Below, one piece after another: positions 1 to 9,934 of a DNA stretch of 64,000 nucleotides (the first letter of the stretch is position 1; each line of letters begins with the position of its first letter). The stretch covers positions 62,001 through 126,000 of the forward strand of contig NZ_PJJO01000058.1 in the NCBI RefSeq assembly GCF_002929535.1. Direction: 5' to 3'. Made by a program: the position numbers and the translations under genes. The notes beneath the pieces were generated by a model. The model made no database searches, was not told where the DNA came from, and saw only the letters and a list, made by a program, of their open reading frames with translations. Source of the DNA: Cryobacterium sp. Y11 (lineage in GTDB: Bacteria; Actinomycetota; Actinomycetes; Actinomycetales; Microbacteriaceae).

Positions 1-1476
1 GCTCGCGCCCCGCACAGCCAGCACGCCCGAGCGCGTTCGAACGGATGCCTTCACGGCGGCCCGGTCGTCCAGGTGACGCCCCGTCAGAGTGCCGCTGGCC
101 CGCAGCCCGTCGAGGGAGCCCTCGAAGACCACCTCGCCGCCCTCGGTGCCGGCGCCCGGGCCAAGGTCAACGACGTGGTCGGCAATGGCAATCATCTCCG
201 GTTTGTGCTCGACCACGAGCACGGTGTTTCCCTTATCGCGCAGCTGGCGAAGCAGGGTGTTCATCCGCGCAATGTCGTGGGGGTGCAGCCCAATCGTCGG
301 CTCGTCGAAGACGTAGGTGACGTCGGTGAGCGACGAGCCGAGGTGGCGGATCATCTTGGTGCGCTGCGATTCGCCGCCCGAGAGGGTGCCGGAGGCGCGA
401 TCGAGCGAGAGGTAGCCCAGGCCGATTTGAACGAAGGAATTCAGAAGGTCCTGCAACGCTCCGAGCAGCGGCGCCACCGACGGTTCGGCCAGGCCGCGAA
501 CCCAGTCGGCGAGGTCGCTGATCTGCATGGCGCAGGCATCCGCTATATTAATGCCATTAATTTTCGACGATCGAGCGCCCGCATTGAGGCGGGTGCCCTC
601 GCAGTCGGGGCAGGCGGAGAAGGTGACGGCCCGTTCCACGAAAGCGCGGATGTGCGGCTGCAGCGAGTCGATGTCTTTAGACAGCATCGACTTCTGAATC
701 TTGGGAATCAGCCCTTCATAGGTGAGGTTGATGCCGTCGACCTTGATCTTGGTCGGTTCCTTGTGCAGCAGGTCATGGAGCTCCTTCTTCGTGAAGTCGC
801 TGATCGGCTTGTTGGCGTCGAAGAAGCCGCAACCGTTGAAGATGCGGCCAAACCAGCCGTCCATGCTGTAACCGGGGATGGTGAGCGCGCCATCGTTGAG
901 GGATTTACTGTCGTCGTAGAGCGCGGTCAGGTCGATGTCGGTGACGGAGCCGCGGCCCTCGCAGCGGGGGCACATTCCGCCGGTGATGCTGAAGCTGCGT
1001 CGCTCCTTGACGGCCTGGGCGCCGCGCTGAATGGAGACGGCGCCCGCTCCGCTGATCGAGGCGACATTGAACGAATAGGCCTGGGGTGAGCCGATGTACG
1101 GCTGACCGAGCCGACTGAAGAGGATGCGCAGCAGCGCGTTGGCATCGGTGGCAGTGCCGACGGTGGACCGGGCATTGGCGCCCATCCGCTCCTGGTCGAC
1201 GATGATTGCCGTCGTCAATCCTTCGAGTACATCGACGTCTGGCCGGGCTTGGGTTGGCATAAAACCCTGCACGAAGGTGCTGTAGGTCTCGTTGATCATG
1301 CGCTGCGATTCAGCGGCGATCGTGCCGAACACGAGCGAACTCTTGCCGGAGCCGGACACGCCCGTGAACACGGTCAGCCGACGCTTGGGAATGTCGACAC
1401 TGATGTTCTTGAGATTGTTCTCTCGCGCGCCCTGAACCCGAATCAGATCGTGGCTATCGGCATCGTGCGCGCTCAA
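1..1476 (-). CDS. UvrA-like ABC ATPase (UvrA paralogue), 3' end outside window
   Basis: Reading the minus strand gives 492 codons that continue past the window edge. The N-terminal half shows Walker [10 protein letters not shown] (about residues 39-47), a CPRCEGRG zinc-finger motif near 169, CPDCEGTRL near 295, signature LSGGESQR and Walker [14 protein letters not shown], all typical of UvrA. The stretch between Walker A and the first zinc motif is short, as in UvrA paralogues without the usual UvrB-binding insertion. Such paralogues (DrrC-like) are linked to DNA damage or drug tolerance rather than core repair, so I do not call it uvrA. The TTG start overlaps the stop of the upstream aminotransferase gene by 2 bases, suggesting translational coupling. 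The second ATPase half is missing only because of the window boundary. Confidence 0.85.
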   Translation of the reverse strand, partial: MSAHDADSHDLIRVQGARENNLKNISVDIPKRRLTVFTGVSGSGKSSLVFGTIAAESQRMINETYSTFVQGFMPTQARPDVDVLEGLTTAIIVDQERMGANARSTVGTATDANALLRILFSRLGQPYIGSPQAYSFNVASISGAGAVSIQRGAQAVKERRSFSITGGMCPRCEGRGSVTDIDLTALYDDSKSLNDGALTIPGYSMDGWFGRIFNGCGFFDANKPISDFTKKELHDLLHKEPTKIKVDGINLTYEGLIPKIQKSMLSKDIDSLQPHIRAFVERAVTFSACPDCEGTRLNAGARSSKINGINIADACAMQISDLADWVRGLAEPSVAPLLGALQDLLNSFVQIGLGYLSLDRASGTLSGGESQRTKMIRHLGSSLTDVTYVFDEPTIGLHPHDIARMNTLLRQLRDKGNTVLVVEHKPEMIAIADHVVDLGPGAGTEGGEVVFEGSLDGLRASGTLTGRHLDDRAAVKASVRTRSGVLAVRGAS

Positions 1477-2681
1477 CGTGTTCCGAAGAGACCTTGCAGG
1501 CGCTGCACGCCCTCAAGCAGGGCATCATCTCCGAGTGCGTAGGACAGCCGCAGAAAACCGCTCGGTCCGAAGGCTTCTCCGGGAACGGCGGCAACTTCGA
1601 CCTGATCGAGAATAAGGTCGGCCAGTTCGAGCGAGGTCGTGGGCGTAACGCCGCCCCAGGCGCGGCCGAGCAGACCGGTCACGTCGGGGTAGACGTAGAA
1701 GGCGCCCTGCGGGGTGGGCGTAATGACACCGGGAATCTTGTTCAGCTCCCGGACGATGAGCCCCCGGCGGCGGTCGAAGGCATCCCGCATGGCAACGGCG
1801 GCATCCTGCGGGCCGTTCAAAGCGGCGATTCCAGCGCGCTGCGAGATGTTCGACACGTTCGAGGAGAGGTGCGATTGCAGGTTGGCGGCCGCCTTGATGG
1901 CGTCGGCGGGGCCAACCATCCAGCCGAGCCGCCATCCGGTCATGGCGTAGGTCTTGGCGACACCGTTGACCAGAATGGTGCGATCAGCCAGGGCAGGAAC
2001 GGCCTCGACGATCGACACGGCCCGCACGCCGTCATACGTGAGGTTCTGATAGATCTCGTCGGAGATGACCCAAAGACCGTTGTCGTCGGCCCACTGTCCG
2101 ATAGCTCGAGTTTGCTCCGCGGAGTAGACCGCGCCGGTGGGGTTAGAGGGTGAGACGAACAGCAATACCTTGCTTCGTGGGGTGCGCGCGGCTTCGAGCT
2201 GTTCAACGGTCACGAGGTAACCTTGGTCGCTGCCGGCGAAGACGTCGACTTGCACGCCGCCGGCCAGTCGGATCGCTTCGGGGTAGGTGGTCCAATACGG
2301 GCTCGGCACGATGACCTCGTCACCGGGATCGAGCAGGGTCGCGAAGGCTTGGTACACGGCCTGCTTGCCACCGTTGGTGACGACGACCTGGCTCGGCACT
2401 ATGGCGAGTCCGCTGTCTCGCAGGGTCTTGGCCACAATAGCCTCGCGCAGCTCCGGCAAACCGGCCGCGGGGGTATAGCGGTAGTTCTTGGGGTCACGCA
2501 CGGCGGCCAGGGCCGCGTCGACGACGTGCGCGGGCGTCTGAAAGTCGGGCTCACCCGCTGCGAAGCTGATCACGGGTCTCCCCGCCGCCTGCAGCGCCTT
2601 GGCCTTGCCGTCAACCTTAAGGGTCGCTGACTCAGCAATAGAGCCGATCCGAGTTGAAATTCGCTTGAGTTCGTGATCCAC
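1473..2681 (-). CDS. aspC: PLP-dependent aspartate-type aminotransferase (class I/II)
   Basis: A 402-residue fold-type I aminotransferase that transfers an amino group between an amino acid (probably aspartate) and a 2-oxoacid in the cytosol. Visible motifs are the N-terminal [11 protein letters not shown] segment, [11 protein letters not shown] (residues 177-187), [12 protein letters not shown], and the PLP-lysine region [14 protein letters not shown], with the Schiff-base lysine at about 243. Length is normal for the AspAT Ib subgroup common in actinobacteria. The ATG at 2681 is the natural start, 155 bp from the divergent prenyltransferase gene. The stop overlaps the TTG of the downstream UvrA paralogue. 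Exact substrate preference (aspartate, or broader) cannot be read from sequence. Confidence 0.88.
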   Translation of the reverse strand: MDHELKRISTRIGSIAESATLKVDGKAKALQAAGRPVISFAAGEPDFQTPAHVVDAALAAVRDPKNYRYTPAAGLPELREAIVAKTLRDSGLAIVPSQVVVTNGGKQAVYQAFATLLDPGDEVIVPSPYWTTYPEAIRLAGGVQVDVFAGSDQGYLVTVEQLEAARTPRSKVLLFVSPSNPTGAVYSAEQTRAIGQWADDNGLWVISDEIYQNLTYDGVRAVSIVEAVPALADRTILVNGVAKTYAMTGWRLGWMVGPADAIKAAANLQSHLSSNVSNISQRAGIAALNGPQDAAVAMRDAFDRRRGLIVRELNKIPGVITPTPQGAFYVYPDVTGLLGRAWGGVTPTTSLELADLILDQVEVAAVPGEAFGPSGFLRLSYALGDDALLEGVQRLQGLFGTR

Positions 2682-2836
2682 GTGTTGAGTTTAGTCACCC
2701 GACCCGCGCGCGAGCTAGCACAGCCCCCGGTCGAGCCGGCGCTCGTGCCAGCTGCGGTGACGAAGATCTGCCGCGCGCCGGCTGAGCCATGAGATGCCCG
2801 TAAGAATTGAGTCTCCCGCAGGAATAGAGTGATCAA

Positions 2837-3679
2837 ATGATCACCCGCCTGGTTCAGATCTCTCGACCGGTGCTGTGGGTCAACACCGTCGGAACGACCG
2901 TCATCGGCATGTGGTTGATCGGGGATTTGTGGCGCTGGGACATCATCCCGCTGCTGCTCTGGGCGACCCTGCCGTTCAACCTGCTGATCTACGGCGTGAA
3001 CGATATCTTCGACCAGGAAACGGATGCCCAGAACGCCCGCAAGGGCGGCCTCGAGGGGGCTCGTATCCTTGGCTCGGAGACTCGCAGTATTGTGCTCGCG
3101 GTCGTGCTGACCAACGCGCCGTTCCTAGCGTATTTTCTCGTCACGCTGCCGACGAACGCGCTCGCCTGGATTGCCGCGTACACGGTGATCTTCATCTTCT
3201 ACTCGGCACCCCCGCTGCGTTTCAAGGCCCGGCGCTACCTTGACTCGCTCAGCAACGCCGCCTACGCCTTCCCGCTGATCTTCGTACCCCTGGCCTTGGG
3301 CAAGTCGCCGGTCTGGTCAGCGGCTATCGGGCTGATGGCATGGAGCGTGGCCAAGCACACCTACGACGCGGTGCAGGATATCGACGAGGACCGCGCCGCC
3401 GGAATTCACACCACTGCCGTCCATCTCGGCGCGCGCGGCGCTACGGTGTGGAGCGGCGTGTGGTGGGCTCTGTCCACCGTGGGATTCGCGCTGATCAGTT
3501 GGCCGGTCGCCGCGGTGAATGCCCTCATCGCCGGCTGGCTGGTGATTTCGCTGGGGCGCAGCCCCACACCGGCAACGGCCCGCCGACTGTATCGATACTC
3601 GATCGTGTTCCCCTACGTTGCCGGTTCCGTAGCGGGCGCCCAAATCGTGGCAGCCATGTTGCTGGGAGGCTATCCATGA
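2837..3679 (+). CDS. UbiA-family prenyltransferase, lycopene-elongase (CrtEb/LyeJ)-like
   Basis: A 280-residue polytopic membrane protein with both Asp-rich UbiA motifs: NDIFDQETD (55-63) and DAVQDIDED (177-185). These bind the prenyl diphosphate through Mg2+. The first motif continues as NARKGGLEGA, which closely resembles lycopene elongases (CrtEb of Corynebacterium, LyeJ of haloarchaea) rather than MenA or UbiA proper. The next gene, overlapping by ATGA, is a CrtI-like flavoprotein. Elongase next to a CrtD/CrtI-type desaturase is a known arrangement in C50 carotenoid pathways, so a role in carotenoid chain extension is likely. Quinone or other lipid prenylation cannot be excluded. Confidence 0.8.
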   Translation: MITRLVQISRPVLWVNTVGTTVIGMWLIGDLWRWDIIPLLLWATLPFNLLIYGVNDIFDQETDAQNARKGGLEGARILGSETRSIVLAVVLTNAPFLAYFLVTLPTNALAWIAAYTVIFIFYSAPPLRFKARRYLDSLSNAAYAFPLIFVPLALGKSPVWSAAIGLMAWSVAKHTYDAVQDIDEDRAAGIHTTAVHLGARGATVWSGVWWALSTVGFALISWPVAAVNALIAGWLVISLGRSPTPATARRLYRYSIVFPYVAGSVAGAQIVAAMLLGGYP

Positions 3680-5130
3680 CCCGATCACGCTCGAATACGT
3701 TCCCGCGGCGCATAGTCGTGCTCGGCGCGGGCATCGGTGGACTCACGGCCGCCGCACTCTTGGCCCGGGCCGGCCATTCGGTGACTCTGCTGGAGGGATC
3801 CGACTGGATCGGTGGCAAGAGCAGGCGCCTCGAGATTGACGGGCAGCGCGTGGACACCGGGCCGGCGCTGGTCACGTTCCCCCGGGTCTGGGAGGAACTG
3901 CTCGCTCGCTACGACGCGCTCGGTGCCCGCCGGTCTGCTCCCTCGGAGGCCGCAGCGGTGGCCGGGGTCACGTTGCAGAGGCTGCCCGAAGTGGGCCGGT
4001 ACTTTTACCGGGGAGAAGCAGCCACCCTGCCGGTCCCGGCCGGGCATCCCTGGTACGCGGCGTGGACCCGTTTCGAACGGGAACACGGTGGCCTCGGGCC
4101 CCAACTCACGAGCATGCTCACCGCCGACCCGCTGGATCCGGCGTCGCTGCCGGCCGTGCGAAGCGTGTTTCGCCTGTATGGCACCCGACTGACCACGCGC
4201 AGCTTTCTTGACGGCCTGAGCTGGATGCCCGCTGGCCTGCGGGAGGTTATCGCCATCCACACCCTCAACGCGGGCGTTTCTCCCCGGCAGACTCTCGCCC
4301 TATACGCGAGTATGCCGGCCATAATGGCCCGGGACGGCGTGTGGGTTCCCGAGGGGGGAGTGAACGAGCTGCCACTCGCGTTGCACCGCCTGGCGCTGCA
4401 TTCCGGCGCGACTGTGCACACCGGTGAGCCCGTTACCTCCGTGTCGAAAGGTTTCGTGACCACGGCGTCGGCGACGTACCCGGCCGACGTGGTCGTCAGC
4501 GGACTGGACAGCGTGGTGCTTGACGGCCTGCTCGGCGCGCCACCGGCACGGGCACAGCGGCGCTCATGCTCGGGGGTGGCCATCTATGCGGCGCTCGAGA
4601 CGTCGCTGCCGGAGGGCACGGCCACGCACTCCGTCGTGCTGCCCGACGACCCAGCCGCCCTGCACCGCAGCCTCGATGCCGGACTCGTGCCGGAGCAGAC
4701 GATGGCATTCCTGAACTATTATCGGCCGCACGAGGTCTATCCGAACGACCGGGCCACCGTGGCCGTACTCCTCACCGCGCCCGCCGATGGTCGCCACTAC
4801 GACCTCGACAGCCCGTGGGTGGCGCGTGAGGTGGCTCGGGTGAGCGCCGCCGTGGGCCTGGACCGCCCGATCAGCGAACTGTTTCGGAGCCATGTCGTGT
4901 TCGACCCGCAGTATTTCAGCGGCTGGGGTTCCACCGGTGGAGCACTGTACGGCGCAACCAACCCGCTCTGGCAGAGTGGACCGTTCCACCGCCCCGGTTA
5001 CACGAGCCGCGCACGTCCGTGGCTATGGCGGGTGGGCGCGTCGGTGCACCCCGGTGGCGGTATCCCGGCCGTACTCGGCGGCGCCATGACCGCGATGCAC
5101 AAGCTGATCGGCCGCCTCGATGGTCCCTAA
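3676..5130 (+). CDS. CrtI/CrtD-like FAD oxidoreductase (phytoene desaturase family)
   Basis: A 484-residue flavoprotein. The N-terminal dinucleotide fold [19 protein letters not shown] (from residue 12) is followed by [12 protein letters not shown], and the C-terminal segment [20 protein letters not shown] is the FAD-binding end typical of carotene desaturases and isomerases. The start is the ATG inside the ATGA overlap with the prenyltransferase stop; the frame is open further upstream, but that part lies inside the prenyltransferase gene. It probably inserts a double bond into, or saturates, the carotenoid end group produced by the neighbouring elongase. The substrate is inferred from context only. 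Confidence 0.82.
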   Translation: MTRSRSNTFPRRIVVLGAGIGGLTAAALLARAGHSVTLLEGSDWIGGKSRRLEIDGQRVDTGPALVTFPRVWEELLARYDALGARRSAPSEAAAVAGVTLQRLPEVGRYFYRGEAATLPVPAGHPWYAAWTRFEREHGGLGPQLTSMLTADPLDPASLPAVRSVFRLYGTRLTTRSFLDGLSWMPAGLREVIAIHTLNAGVSPRQTLALYASMPAIMARDGVWVPEGGVNELPLALHRLALHSGATVHTGEPVTSVSKGFVTTASATYPADVVVSGLDSVVLDGLLGAPPARAQRRSCSGVAIYAALETSLPEGTATHSVVLPDDPAALHRSLDAGLVPEQTMAFLNYYRPHEVYPNDRATVAVLLTAPADGRHYDLDSPWVAREVARVSAAVGLDRPISELFRSHVVFDPQYFSGWGSTGGALYGATNPLWQSGPFHRPGYTSRARPWLWRVGASVHPGGGIPAVLGGAMTAMHKLIGRLDGP

Positions 5131-5297
5131 TCCCGAGTGCTGGCCGCGCGTTCGCCTGAGAAAATAAAACCTGACGGGTCGGATGAAGCTGGTTCAATCA
5201 ATGCGGACTCACGTCTTCAGAAGGTGCACGCTCAAGGGTTCGTGTGCCAAGCTGACCGGGAAGCGGCGGCTCGCCCCTCCGGTTTGTTCGCCTCAGC

Positions 5298-5326
5298 TTT
5301 ACAGTGGCCGGTCCGTGACCTAGACT
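5298..5326 (+). promoter_or_regulatory. Promoter of tRNA-Trp (possibly also of secE-nusG)
   Basis: TTTACA (5298-5303) and TAGACT (5321-5326) are separated by exactly 17 bp and lie about 97 bp upstream of the tRNA. This is a good fit to the housekeeping sigma-A consensus. The remainder of the 5131-5422 gap shows no coding potential. Confidence 0.6.
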
Positions 5327-5422
5327 TGTCCCGGTAGTTGAATTCCGCCATGCTTTTCTGCGCCTTTTTCCACGTGTTTCTACTGGGTTGAAGTTCAGAC
5401 AACTTTGCGGGTTTGCTTCTAA

Positions 5423-5495
5423 AGGGTGGTGGCTCAATTGGTAGAGCAGCGGTCTCCAAAACCGCAGGTTGCAGGTTCGAGTCCTGTCCGCCCTG
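5423..5495 (+). tRNA. tRNA-Trp (anticodon CCA)
   Basis: A 73-nt cloverleaf. The acceptor arms AGGGTGG and CCGCCCT pair with one T-G wobble, the discriminator base is G, the anticodon stem GCGGT/ACCGC frames the loop CTCCAAA (anticodon CCA), and the T arm contains GGTTCGAGTCC. CCA is not encoded. tRNA-Trp directly upstream of secE-nusG is a frequent actinobacterial arrangement. Confidence 0.97.
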
Positions 5496-5535
5496 CACAT
5501 CGGTAGAGCTCTGCCGACCATGAGAGGTGTAATAG

Positions 5536-5808
5536 GTGGCCCGAAAAGTTGTCGACGAACCCAGTGAGGAAGTCGTCGCGAACGCAAGAATGGCCCGCGA
5601 TTCCAATCGCGGTCCTTTTGCTCGGTTATCCCTGTTTATCAAGCAGGTCTTCGCTGAGCTGCGCAAGGTGGTCACCCCGACACGCAAAGAGCTGCTGAAC
5701 TACACCGGGGTGGTGCTCGTCTTCGTGATCATCATGATGGCCATCGTGTCGGCCTTCGACTGGCTCTTCGGCCTCGTTGTTCTCTACGTGTTCGGTACCC
5801 CCGGATAG
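5536..5808 (+). CDS. secE: Preprotein translocase subunit SecE
   Basis: A 90-residue protein with the single-spanning SecE architecture. The amphipathic FIKQVFAELRKVVTPTRKEL segment (about 34-53) is followed by one hydrophobic helix, YTGVVLVFVIIMMAIVSAF. SecE clamps SecY in the inner-membrane Sec translocon. The GTG start is supported by GAGAGGTG a few bases upstream. Its position between tRNA-Trp and nusG is the conserved order. Confidence 0.96.
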   Translation: MARKVVDEPSEEVVANARMARDSNRGPFARLSLFIKQVFAELRKVVTPTRKELLNYTGVVLVFVIIMMAIVSAFDWLFGLVVLYVFGTPG

Positions 5809-5907
5809 CTCGCACCGGTCGGCATCCGTCAGTCCAGACCAACCAGACAAGGCACAGATATTGTGCCCAAATAATTTGCAGACGCAGAACATTAGGGATT
5901 GAGATTA

Positions 5908-6873
5908 GTGACTGAGACGAAGCACGACGATGTCGACTGGGCCACTGCCGCCGAGCAGTCGTCCGAAGACGATGAGGCGCAGGAAGGCAACACCCTCGCC
6001 GCCGACGAAGACTCCGTAGAGGCCGCCGAGCAGGTCGCCCTGCACGTCATCGACGAGAACGACGACGTCGAGGTTAACCTTGACGCCGCCCTCGATGCCC
6101 TCGCTGAGTCTGCCGACCCCGAGGCAGACGCCACGGTCGACGACGCCCTCGACATTGATTCCGCCGATGAGGCCGATGCGTCCGTCGAAGCCGTTGAAGA
6201 CGAGAGTGAAAGCGTCGCTGCCGAAGACACCACTGAAGCGGATGTCGCCGACGAAGAGATCGACCCCTACGAAGCCTTCCGTCAGGAACTGCGCTTTCTG
6301 CCGGGCAAGTGGTACGTCATTCACTCTTACGCCGGTTTCGAGCGTCGCGTGAAGTCGAACATTGAGAACCGCAAGCAGTCGATGGCGATGGAAGATTTCA
6401 TCTACCAGTGCGAAGTTCCCATGGAAGACGTGGTCGAGATCAAGAATGGCCAGCGCAAGATGGTCACCCGTGTGCGCATTCCGGGCTACGTGCTCGTGCG
6501 TATGGACCTCGACGAAGACAGCTGGTCGGTTGTTCGCCACACCCCCGGTGTGACCGGATTCGTCGGCAACGCCCACAACCCCACCCCGCTGCGCTTCGAA
6601 GAGGCCTTCGGCATGCTCAAGGGACTCGTCCAGATTGTCGAGGCTCCAACGAAGGCTGGCGGCGCCCCCGGAAAGTCGGCGCAGCGCGTCATCGCTGCCG
6701 AGGTCGACTACGAAATCGGCGAGACCATCACAATCAAGGAAGGCTCCTTTGCGGGCTTGCCCGGATCGATCAGCGAGATCAAGCCCGAGAGCGGCAAGCT
6801 CATCGTGCTCGTCTCCCTGTTCGAGCGTGAGACGCCGGTCGAGCTCAGCTTCGACCAGGTCACCAAGCTCTAA
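5908..6873 (+). CDS. nusG: Transcription termination/antitermination factor NusG
   Basis: About 321 residues. The first 120 or so are a very acidic, low-complexity extension (many Asp, Glu, Ala), which is usual for actinobacterial NusG. The NGN domain follows ([21 protein letters not shown], then [15 protein letters not shown] and [12 protein letters not shown]), and then a KOW domain ([14 protein letters not shown]). It binds RNA polymerase and couples it to Rho or the ribosome. I chose the GTG at 5908 (first residues MTETKHDD) because AGGGA lies about 10 bp upstream; an in-frame TTG at 5899 would add three residues. Confidence 0.95.
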   Translation: MTETKHDDVDWATAAEQSSEDDEAQEGNTLAADEDSVEAAEQVALHVIDENDDVEVNLDAALDALAESADPEADATVDDALDIDSADEADASVEAVEDESESVAAEDTTEADVADEEIDPYEAFRQELRFLPGKWYVIHSYAGFERRVKSNIENRKQSMAMEDFIYQCEVPMEDVVEIKNGQRKMVTRVRIPGYVLVRMDLDEDSWSVVRHTPGVTGFVGNAHNPTPLRFEEAFGMLKGLVQIVEAPTKAGGAPGKSAQRVIAAEVDYEIGETITIKEGSFAGLPGSISEIKPESGKLIVLVSLFERETPVELSFDQVTKL

Positions 6874-6895
6874 CCAGCACTTTTTAATCAGCACA

Positions 6896-6922
6896 GTGGA
6901 TGGCCTGATAAGGGTCATCCAC
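6896..6922 (+). promoter_or_regulatory. Stem-loop in the rplK leader
   Basis: GTGGATG (6896-6902) pairs with CATCCAC (6916-6922) in the 137-bp nusG-rplK gap. In many bacteria, leaders of the L11 operon bind ribosomal protein L1 for feedback control. This hairpin is a candidate only; it could also be a processing site or a weak terminator. Confidence 0.3.
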
Positions 6923-7010
6923 GCTGGTTCTCCCCAACCACCGGGGCCCATCCGGGCCACCGGGAGAGCGGCCCTCGGGCTGCTCGCACATCAATACGAA
7001 GGACAACACA

Positions 7011-7442
7011 ATGGCACCGAAGAAGAAGGTTACCGGTCTGATCAAGCTTCAGATCAAGGCCGGCGCAGCCAACCCCGCACCGCCCATCGGGCCGGCACTG
7101 GGCCAGCACGGCGTAAACATCATGGAGTTTTGCAAGGCATACAACGCGGCGACCGAAGCCCAGCGCGGCAACGTCATCCCCGTTGAAATCACCGTCTACG
7201 ACGACCGTTCGTTCACTTTCATCCTGAAGACCCCGCCAGCAGCGGAGCTCATCAAGAAGGCCGCCGGAGTCGCCAAGGGCAGCGGAACCCCGCACACCGT
7301 CAAGGTTGCCAACCTCACCCAGGCTCAGGTTCGCGAGATCGCCGAAGCCAAGATGGTTGACCTCAACGCCAACGACATCGACGCCGCCGCGAAGATCATC
7401 GCCGGAACCGCCCGCTCCATGGGCATCACGGTCAGCGCCTAA
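7011..7442 (+). CDS. rplK: 50S ribosomal protein L11
   Basis: A 143-residue protein with the L11 signature: [20 protein letters not shown] at the N terminus, [20 protein letters not shown], and a C-terminal RNA-binding domain ending in [12 protein letters not shown]. It binds 23S rRNA in the GTPase-associated centre and is needed for the RelA response. The ATG follows the strong Shine-Dalgarno AAGGAC. It forms a unit with rplA, 107 bp downstream. Confidence 0.98.
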   Translation: MAPKKKVTGLIKLQIKAGAANPAPPIGPALGQHGVNIMEFCKAYNAATEAQRGNVIPVEITVYDDRSFTFILKTPPAAELIKKAAGVAKGSGTPHTVKVANLTQAQVREIAEAKMVDLNANDIDAAAKIIAGTARSMGITVSA

Positions 7443-7549
7443 GCATCACCATTGCGTGGCCGCCAGACGGCGCCTGCGCACCCTTAGCAATTAGTGGAAG
7501 AGCCTGCCAGGCTCGCACCACACTCTGAAGTACATACAGGAGATTTAAC

Positions 7550-8239
7550 ATGGCAACCAAGTCAAAGGCATACCGCGCCAGCGCCGCCAAGATCGGTGAA
7601 GACAACTTCTTCACCCCCATCGAAGCCGTCACCCTCGCCAAGGAGACCGGCTCCGCGAAGTTCAACTCCACCGTTGAGGTCGCCCTCCGCCTCGGAGTCG
7701 ACCCCCGCAAAGCCGACCAGATGGTTCGTGGAACCGTCATCCTCCCGCACGGCACCGGTCGCACCGCCCGCGTCATCGTCTTCGCCACCGGCCCAGCCGC
7801 CGAAGCCGCTATCGCTGCCGGCGCCGACGAGGTCGGTGGCGACGAGCTCATCGAGAAGGTAGCCGCTGGTTACACCTCGTTCGACTCCGCCGTCTCGACT
7901 CCCGAGCTCATGGGTAAGGTCGGCCGTCTCGGAAAGGTACTCGGCCCGCGTGGCCTCATGCCCAACCCGAAGACCGGAACCGTAACGCCCGACGTCGCCA
8001 AGGCCGTGTCCGACATCAAGGGTGGAAAGATTGAGTTCCGCGTCGACAAGCACTCCAACGTGCACTTCGTCGTTGGCAAGGCATCCTTCTCGGTCGAGCA
8101 GCTGAACGAAAACATCTCGGCAGCGCTCGAAGAGGTCGTTCGACTCAAGCCGAGCTCGTCCAAGGGGCGTTACATCACGAAGGGCGTCGTTTCGACCACC
8201 TTCGGTCCTGGCATCCAGCTCGACGTCAATAGCATCTAA
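7550..8239 (+). CDS. rplA: 50S ribosomal protein L1
   Basis: A 229-residue protein. [20 protein letters not shown] and the strongly conserved [20 protein letters not shown] identify L1, the 23S rRNA protein of the mobile L1 stalk and a translational repressor of its own operon in model bacteria. The Shine-Dalgarno CAGGAG precedes the ATG. A strong intrinsic terminator follows. Confidence 0.98.
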   Translation: MATKSKAYRASAAKIGEDNFFTPIEAVTLAKETGSAKFNSTVEVALRLGVDPRKADQMVRGTVILPHGTGRTARVIVFATGPAAEAAIAAGADEVGGDELIEKVAAGYTSFDSAVSTPELMGKVGRLGKVLGPRGLMPNPKTGTVTPDVAKAVSDIKGGKIEFRVDKHSNVHFVVGKASFSVEQLNENISAALEEVVRLKPSSSKGRYITKGVVSTTFGPGIQLDVNSI

Positions 8240-8275
8240 GGCTCGAAGCATCCGCTAGCGCAGTTTCAAAGCTCG

Positions 8276-8315
8276 AAAAGTAGGGCCCGTCCTCGGACGG
8301 GCCCTACTTCTTTTC
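8276..8315 (+). terminator. Intrinsic terminator after rplA
   Basis: A near-perfect GC-rich hairpin, with arms AAGTAGGGCCCGTCC and GGACGGGCCCTACTT around a very short loop, is followed by CTTTTC. It ends the secE-nusG-rplK-rplA unit 37 bp after the rplA stop. Confidence 0.9.
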
Positions 8316-8318
8316 GTT

Positions 8319-8394
8319 GGTCGAGGCGGAGGTGCGAGCGATCAAGACCGCGTGAGGGGTCTCGATCGCTCCTTCGTCGTTCCTTGACCGGCGG
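8319..8394. repeat. Dispersed intergenic inverted repeat, copy 1
   Basis: Two inverted half-units share the core GGTCTCGATCGCTCCTTCG and the tail GACCGGCGG. Related copies lie at 27313-27378 and 59733-59856. Each is in an intergenic space at a gene 3' end. Palindromic elements with this core are common between genes in Microbacteriaceae. Confidence 0.75.
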
Positions 8395-8399
8395 AGGGA

Positions 8400-9764
8400 C
8401 TAACCGATGCGGATCATCTTCTTGTTGACGAATTCGTCGGCACCGAAACGACCCAGTTCGCGCCCCGAGCCGGACCTCTTGACACCACCGAACGGCAGCT
8501 CGGCACCGTCGGCACCGACCAAATTGATGAAGACCATGCCCGCCTCAATGCCGTCGGCCACGCGCAGTGCCTGCTCTGGGTCGGTGGTGAAGACATAGGA
8601 ACCCAGGCCGAACGGGGTGTTGTTGGCCAATGTGACGGCGGCGGCCTCGTCGGGAACGCTGAAGATCTGGGCGACCGGGCCGAAGAACTCTTCGTGGAAG
8701 GCATCGGAGCCGGGCAATACATCGGTGAGCACGGTTCCGGCGAAGAAATTGCCCTCAGAAGTTCCACCCGTGACGAGGGTGGCACCCTGAGCCACAGCGC
8801 GCGCAACCTGCTCGGTGAGAATTTCGGTAGCCTGTGCCGAGGAAAGCGGCCCGAGTTCGGTGACGGCGTTGGTCGGGTCGCCCAGTTTCACGGCGGCGAT
8901 TGCCGCGGTGAACTTATCGAGGAAAGGCTGGTAGAGCTCCTCAATGACGATGAAGCGTTTGGCCGCGTTGCAGGCCTGGCCGTTATTATCGAGGCGAGCA
9001 GCCACGGCGGCGCCGACGGTTTCATCCAGGTCGTCGGTGGACAACAGGATGAACGGGTCTGAGCCGCCGAGCTCGAGCACGACCTTCTTCAAGTTGCGCC
9101 CAGCTATCTCAGCAATCGCCGCTCCGGCGCGCTCCGAACCGGTCAGCGAGACACCCTGCACGCGCTTGTCGGCGATGACCGTGGCGATCTGATCATGAGA
9201 AGCATAGAGGTTCGTGTATGCCCCCTCGGGAAAACCGGCGTCGAGCATGATCTGCGCGATTGCGGCGGCCGATTCGGGGCACTGCTCGGCGTGCTTGAGC
9301 AAGATGGTGTTGCCGATGATCAGGTTCGGTCCGGCGAAACGGGCAACTTGGTAATACGGGAAGTTCCACGGCATGATGCCGAGCAGCACGCCGAGCGAAC
9401 TGCGACGAATGAGTGCCGAACCCTCGCCGGCGAGCAGGCTGATGGCTTCATCCTTCAGCAGGTCCGTCGCATTGTCGGCGTAGTAGGCGTAGATGTCGGC
9501 GCTGAAGTCGACCTCGCCGAGGGCCTGCTCCATCGGCTTACCCATTTCGCGCACGATAATATCGGCAAGCTCTTGGCGGCGCTCGAGGTGCAGTTCGGCT
9601 ACGCGGCGCACGAGCGCTGCGCGCTCATCGACGCTCGTGGAGCGCGACCAGGTGTGGGCGGCGTCTGCGGTGATGAGCGCGGCAGTGAGCTCGGCATCCG
9701 AGATTGTGTCGTAGGTCTTGACTGTCTCCCCGGTGGCCGGGTTGATGACTGCGTAGCTGGTCAT
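8400..9764 (-). CDS. gabD: NAD(P)-dependent succinate-semialdehyde dehydrogenase-like aldehyde dehydrogenase
   Basis: A 454-residue member of the ALDH superfamily, close to the short SSADH group, which oxidises succinate semialdehyde to succinate (the last step of the GABA shunt). Visible elements are the cofactor-binding IMPWNFPYYQVARFAGPNL, the catalytic glutamate region VVLELGGSDPFIL, and the nucleophile cysteine in NNGQACNAAKRFIV. The C terminus has LPFGGVKRSGSGRELGRFG. The ATG at 9764 overlaps the stop of a 54-codon ORF by ATGA. No GABA transaminase is adjacent, so the exact aldehyde is inferred from family similarity. Confidence 0.85.
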   Translation of the reverse strand: MTSYAVINPATGETVKTYDTISDAELTAALITADAAHTWSRSTSVDERAALVRRVAELHLERRQELADIIVREMGKPMEQALGEVDFSADIYAYYADNATDLLKDEAISLLAGEGSALIRRSSLGVLLGIMPWNFPYYQVARFAGPNLIIGNTILLKHAEQCPESAAAIAQIMLDAGFPEGAYTNLYASHDQIATVIADKRVQGVSLTGSERAGAAIAEIAGRNLKKVVLELGGSDPFILLSTDDLDETVGAAVAARLDNNGQACNAAKRFIVIEELYQPFLDKFTAAIAAVKLGDPTNAVTELGPLSSAQATEILTEQVARAVAQGATLVTGGTSEGNFFAGTVLTDVLPGSDAFHEEFFGPVAQIFSVPDEAAAVTLANNTPFGLGSYVFTTDPEQALRVADGIEAGMVFINLVGADGAELPFGGVKRSGSGRELGRFGADEFVNKKMIRIG

Positions 9765-9925
9765 AGGCTGTATCCTTCACTGGTCGGGCACCCAAAAAGC
9801 CGGCGCCGATGCAAACTCTGGTGTGTCAAAGGTATAACAACGGAGGCTACTTGCTCGGTGCGGCCGGCGTCGACGAGCTGGGCGAAGATCGCCTCGTGAG
9901 CTCCCGGTCGATTCGTTGCCTCCAT
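9761..9925 (-). CDS. Small ORF (54 aa), possible truncated GntR/FadR-type regulator
   Basis: The ORF begins 9 bp after the stop of the degenerate ABC ATPase gene, and its TGA overlaps the gabD ATG, as in a translationally coupled operon. The N-terminal part GAHEAIFAQLVDAGRTEQVA resembles, from memory, the first residues of actinobacterial FCD-type GntR regulators, where a winged helix would follow. Here the sequence ends after a basic stretch (HRRRLFG) and lacks any helix-turn-helix. It may be a remnant of a regulator or a leader peptide. I see no clear Shine-Dalgarno. Confidence 0.35.
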   Translation of the reverse strand: MEATNRPGAHEAIFAQLVDAGRTEQVASVVIPLTHQSLHRRRLFGCPTSEGYSL

Positions 9926-9934
9926 GCGCTCAAT

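Noticed and set aside
73..1089. Long plus-strand open frame
   Set aside because: It lies opposite the UvrA-like gene, whose minus-strand translation has all expected ATPase motifs. The plus-strand product has none.
3340..3675. Extension of the CrtI-like gene to an upstream start
   Set aside because: The extension lies inside the prenyltransferase gene, and the ATGA overlap gives a natural start at 3676.
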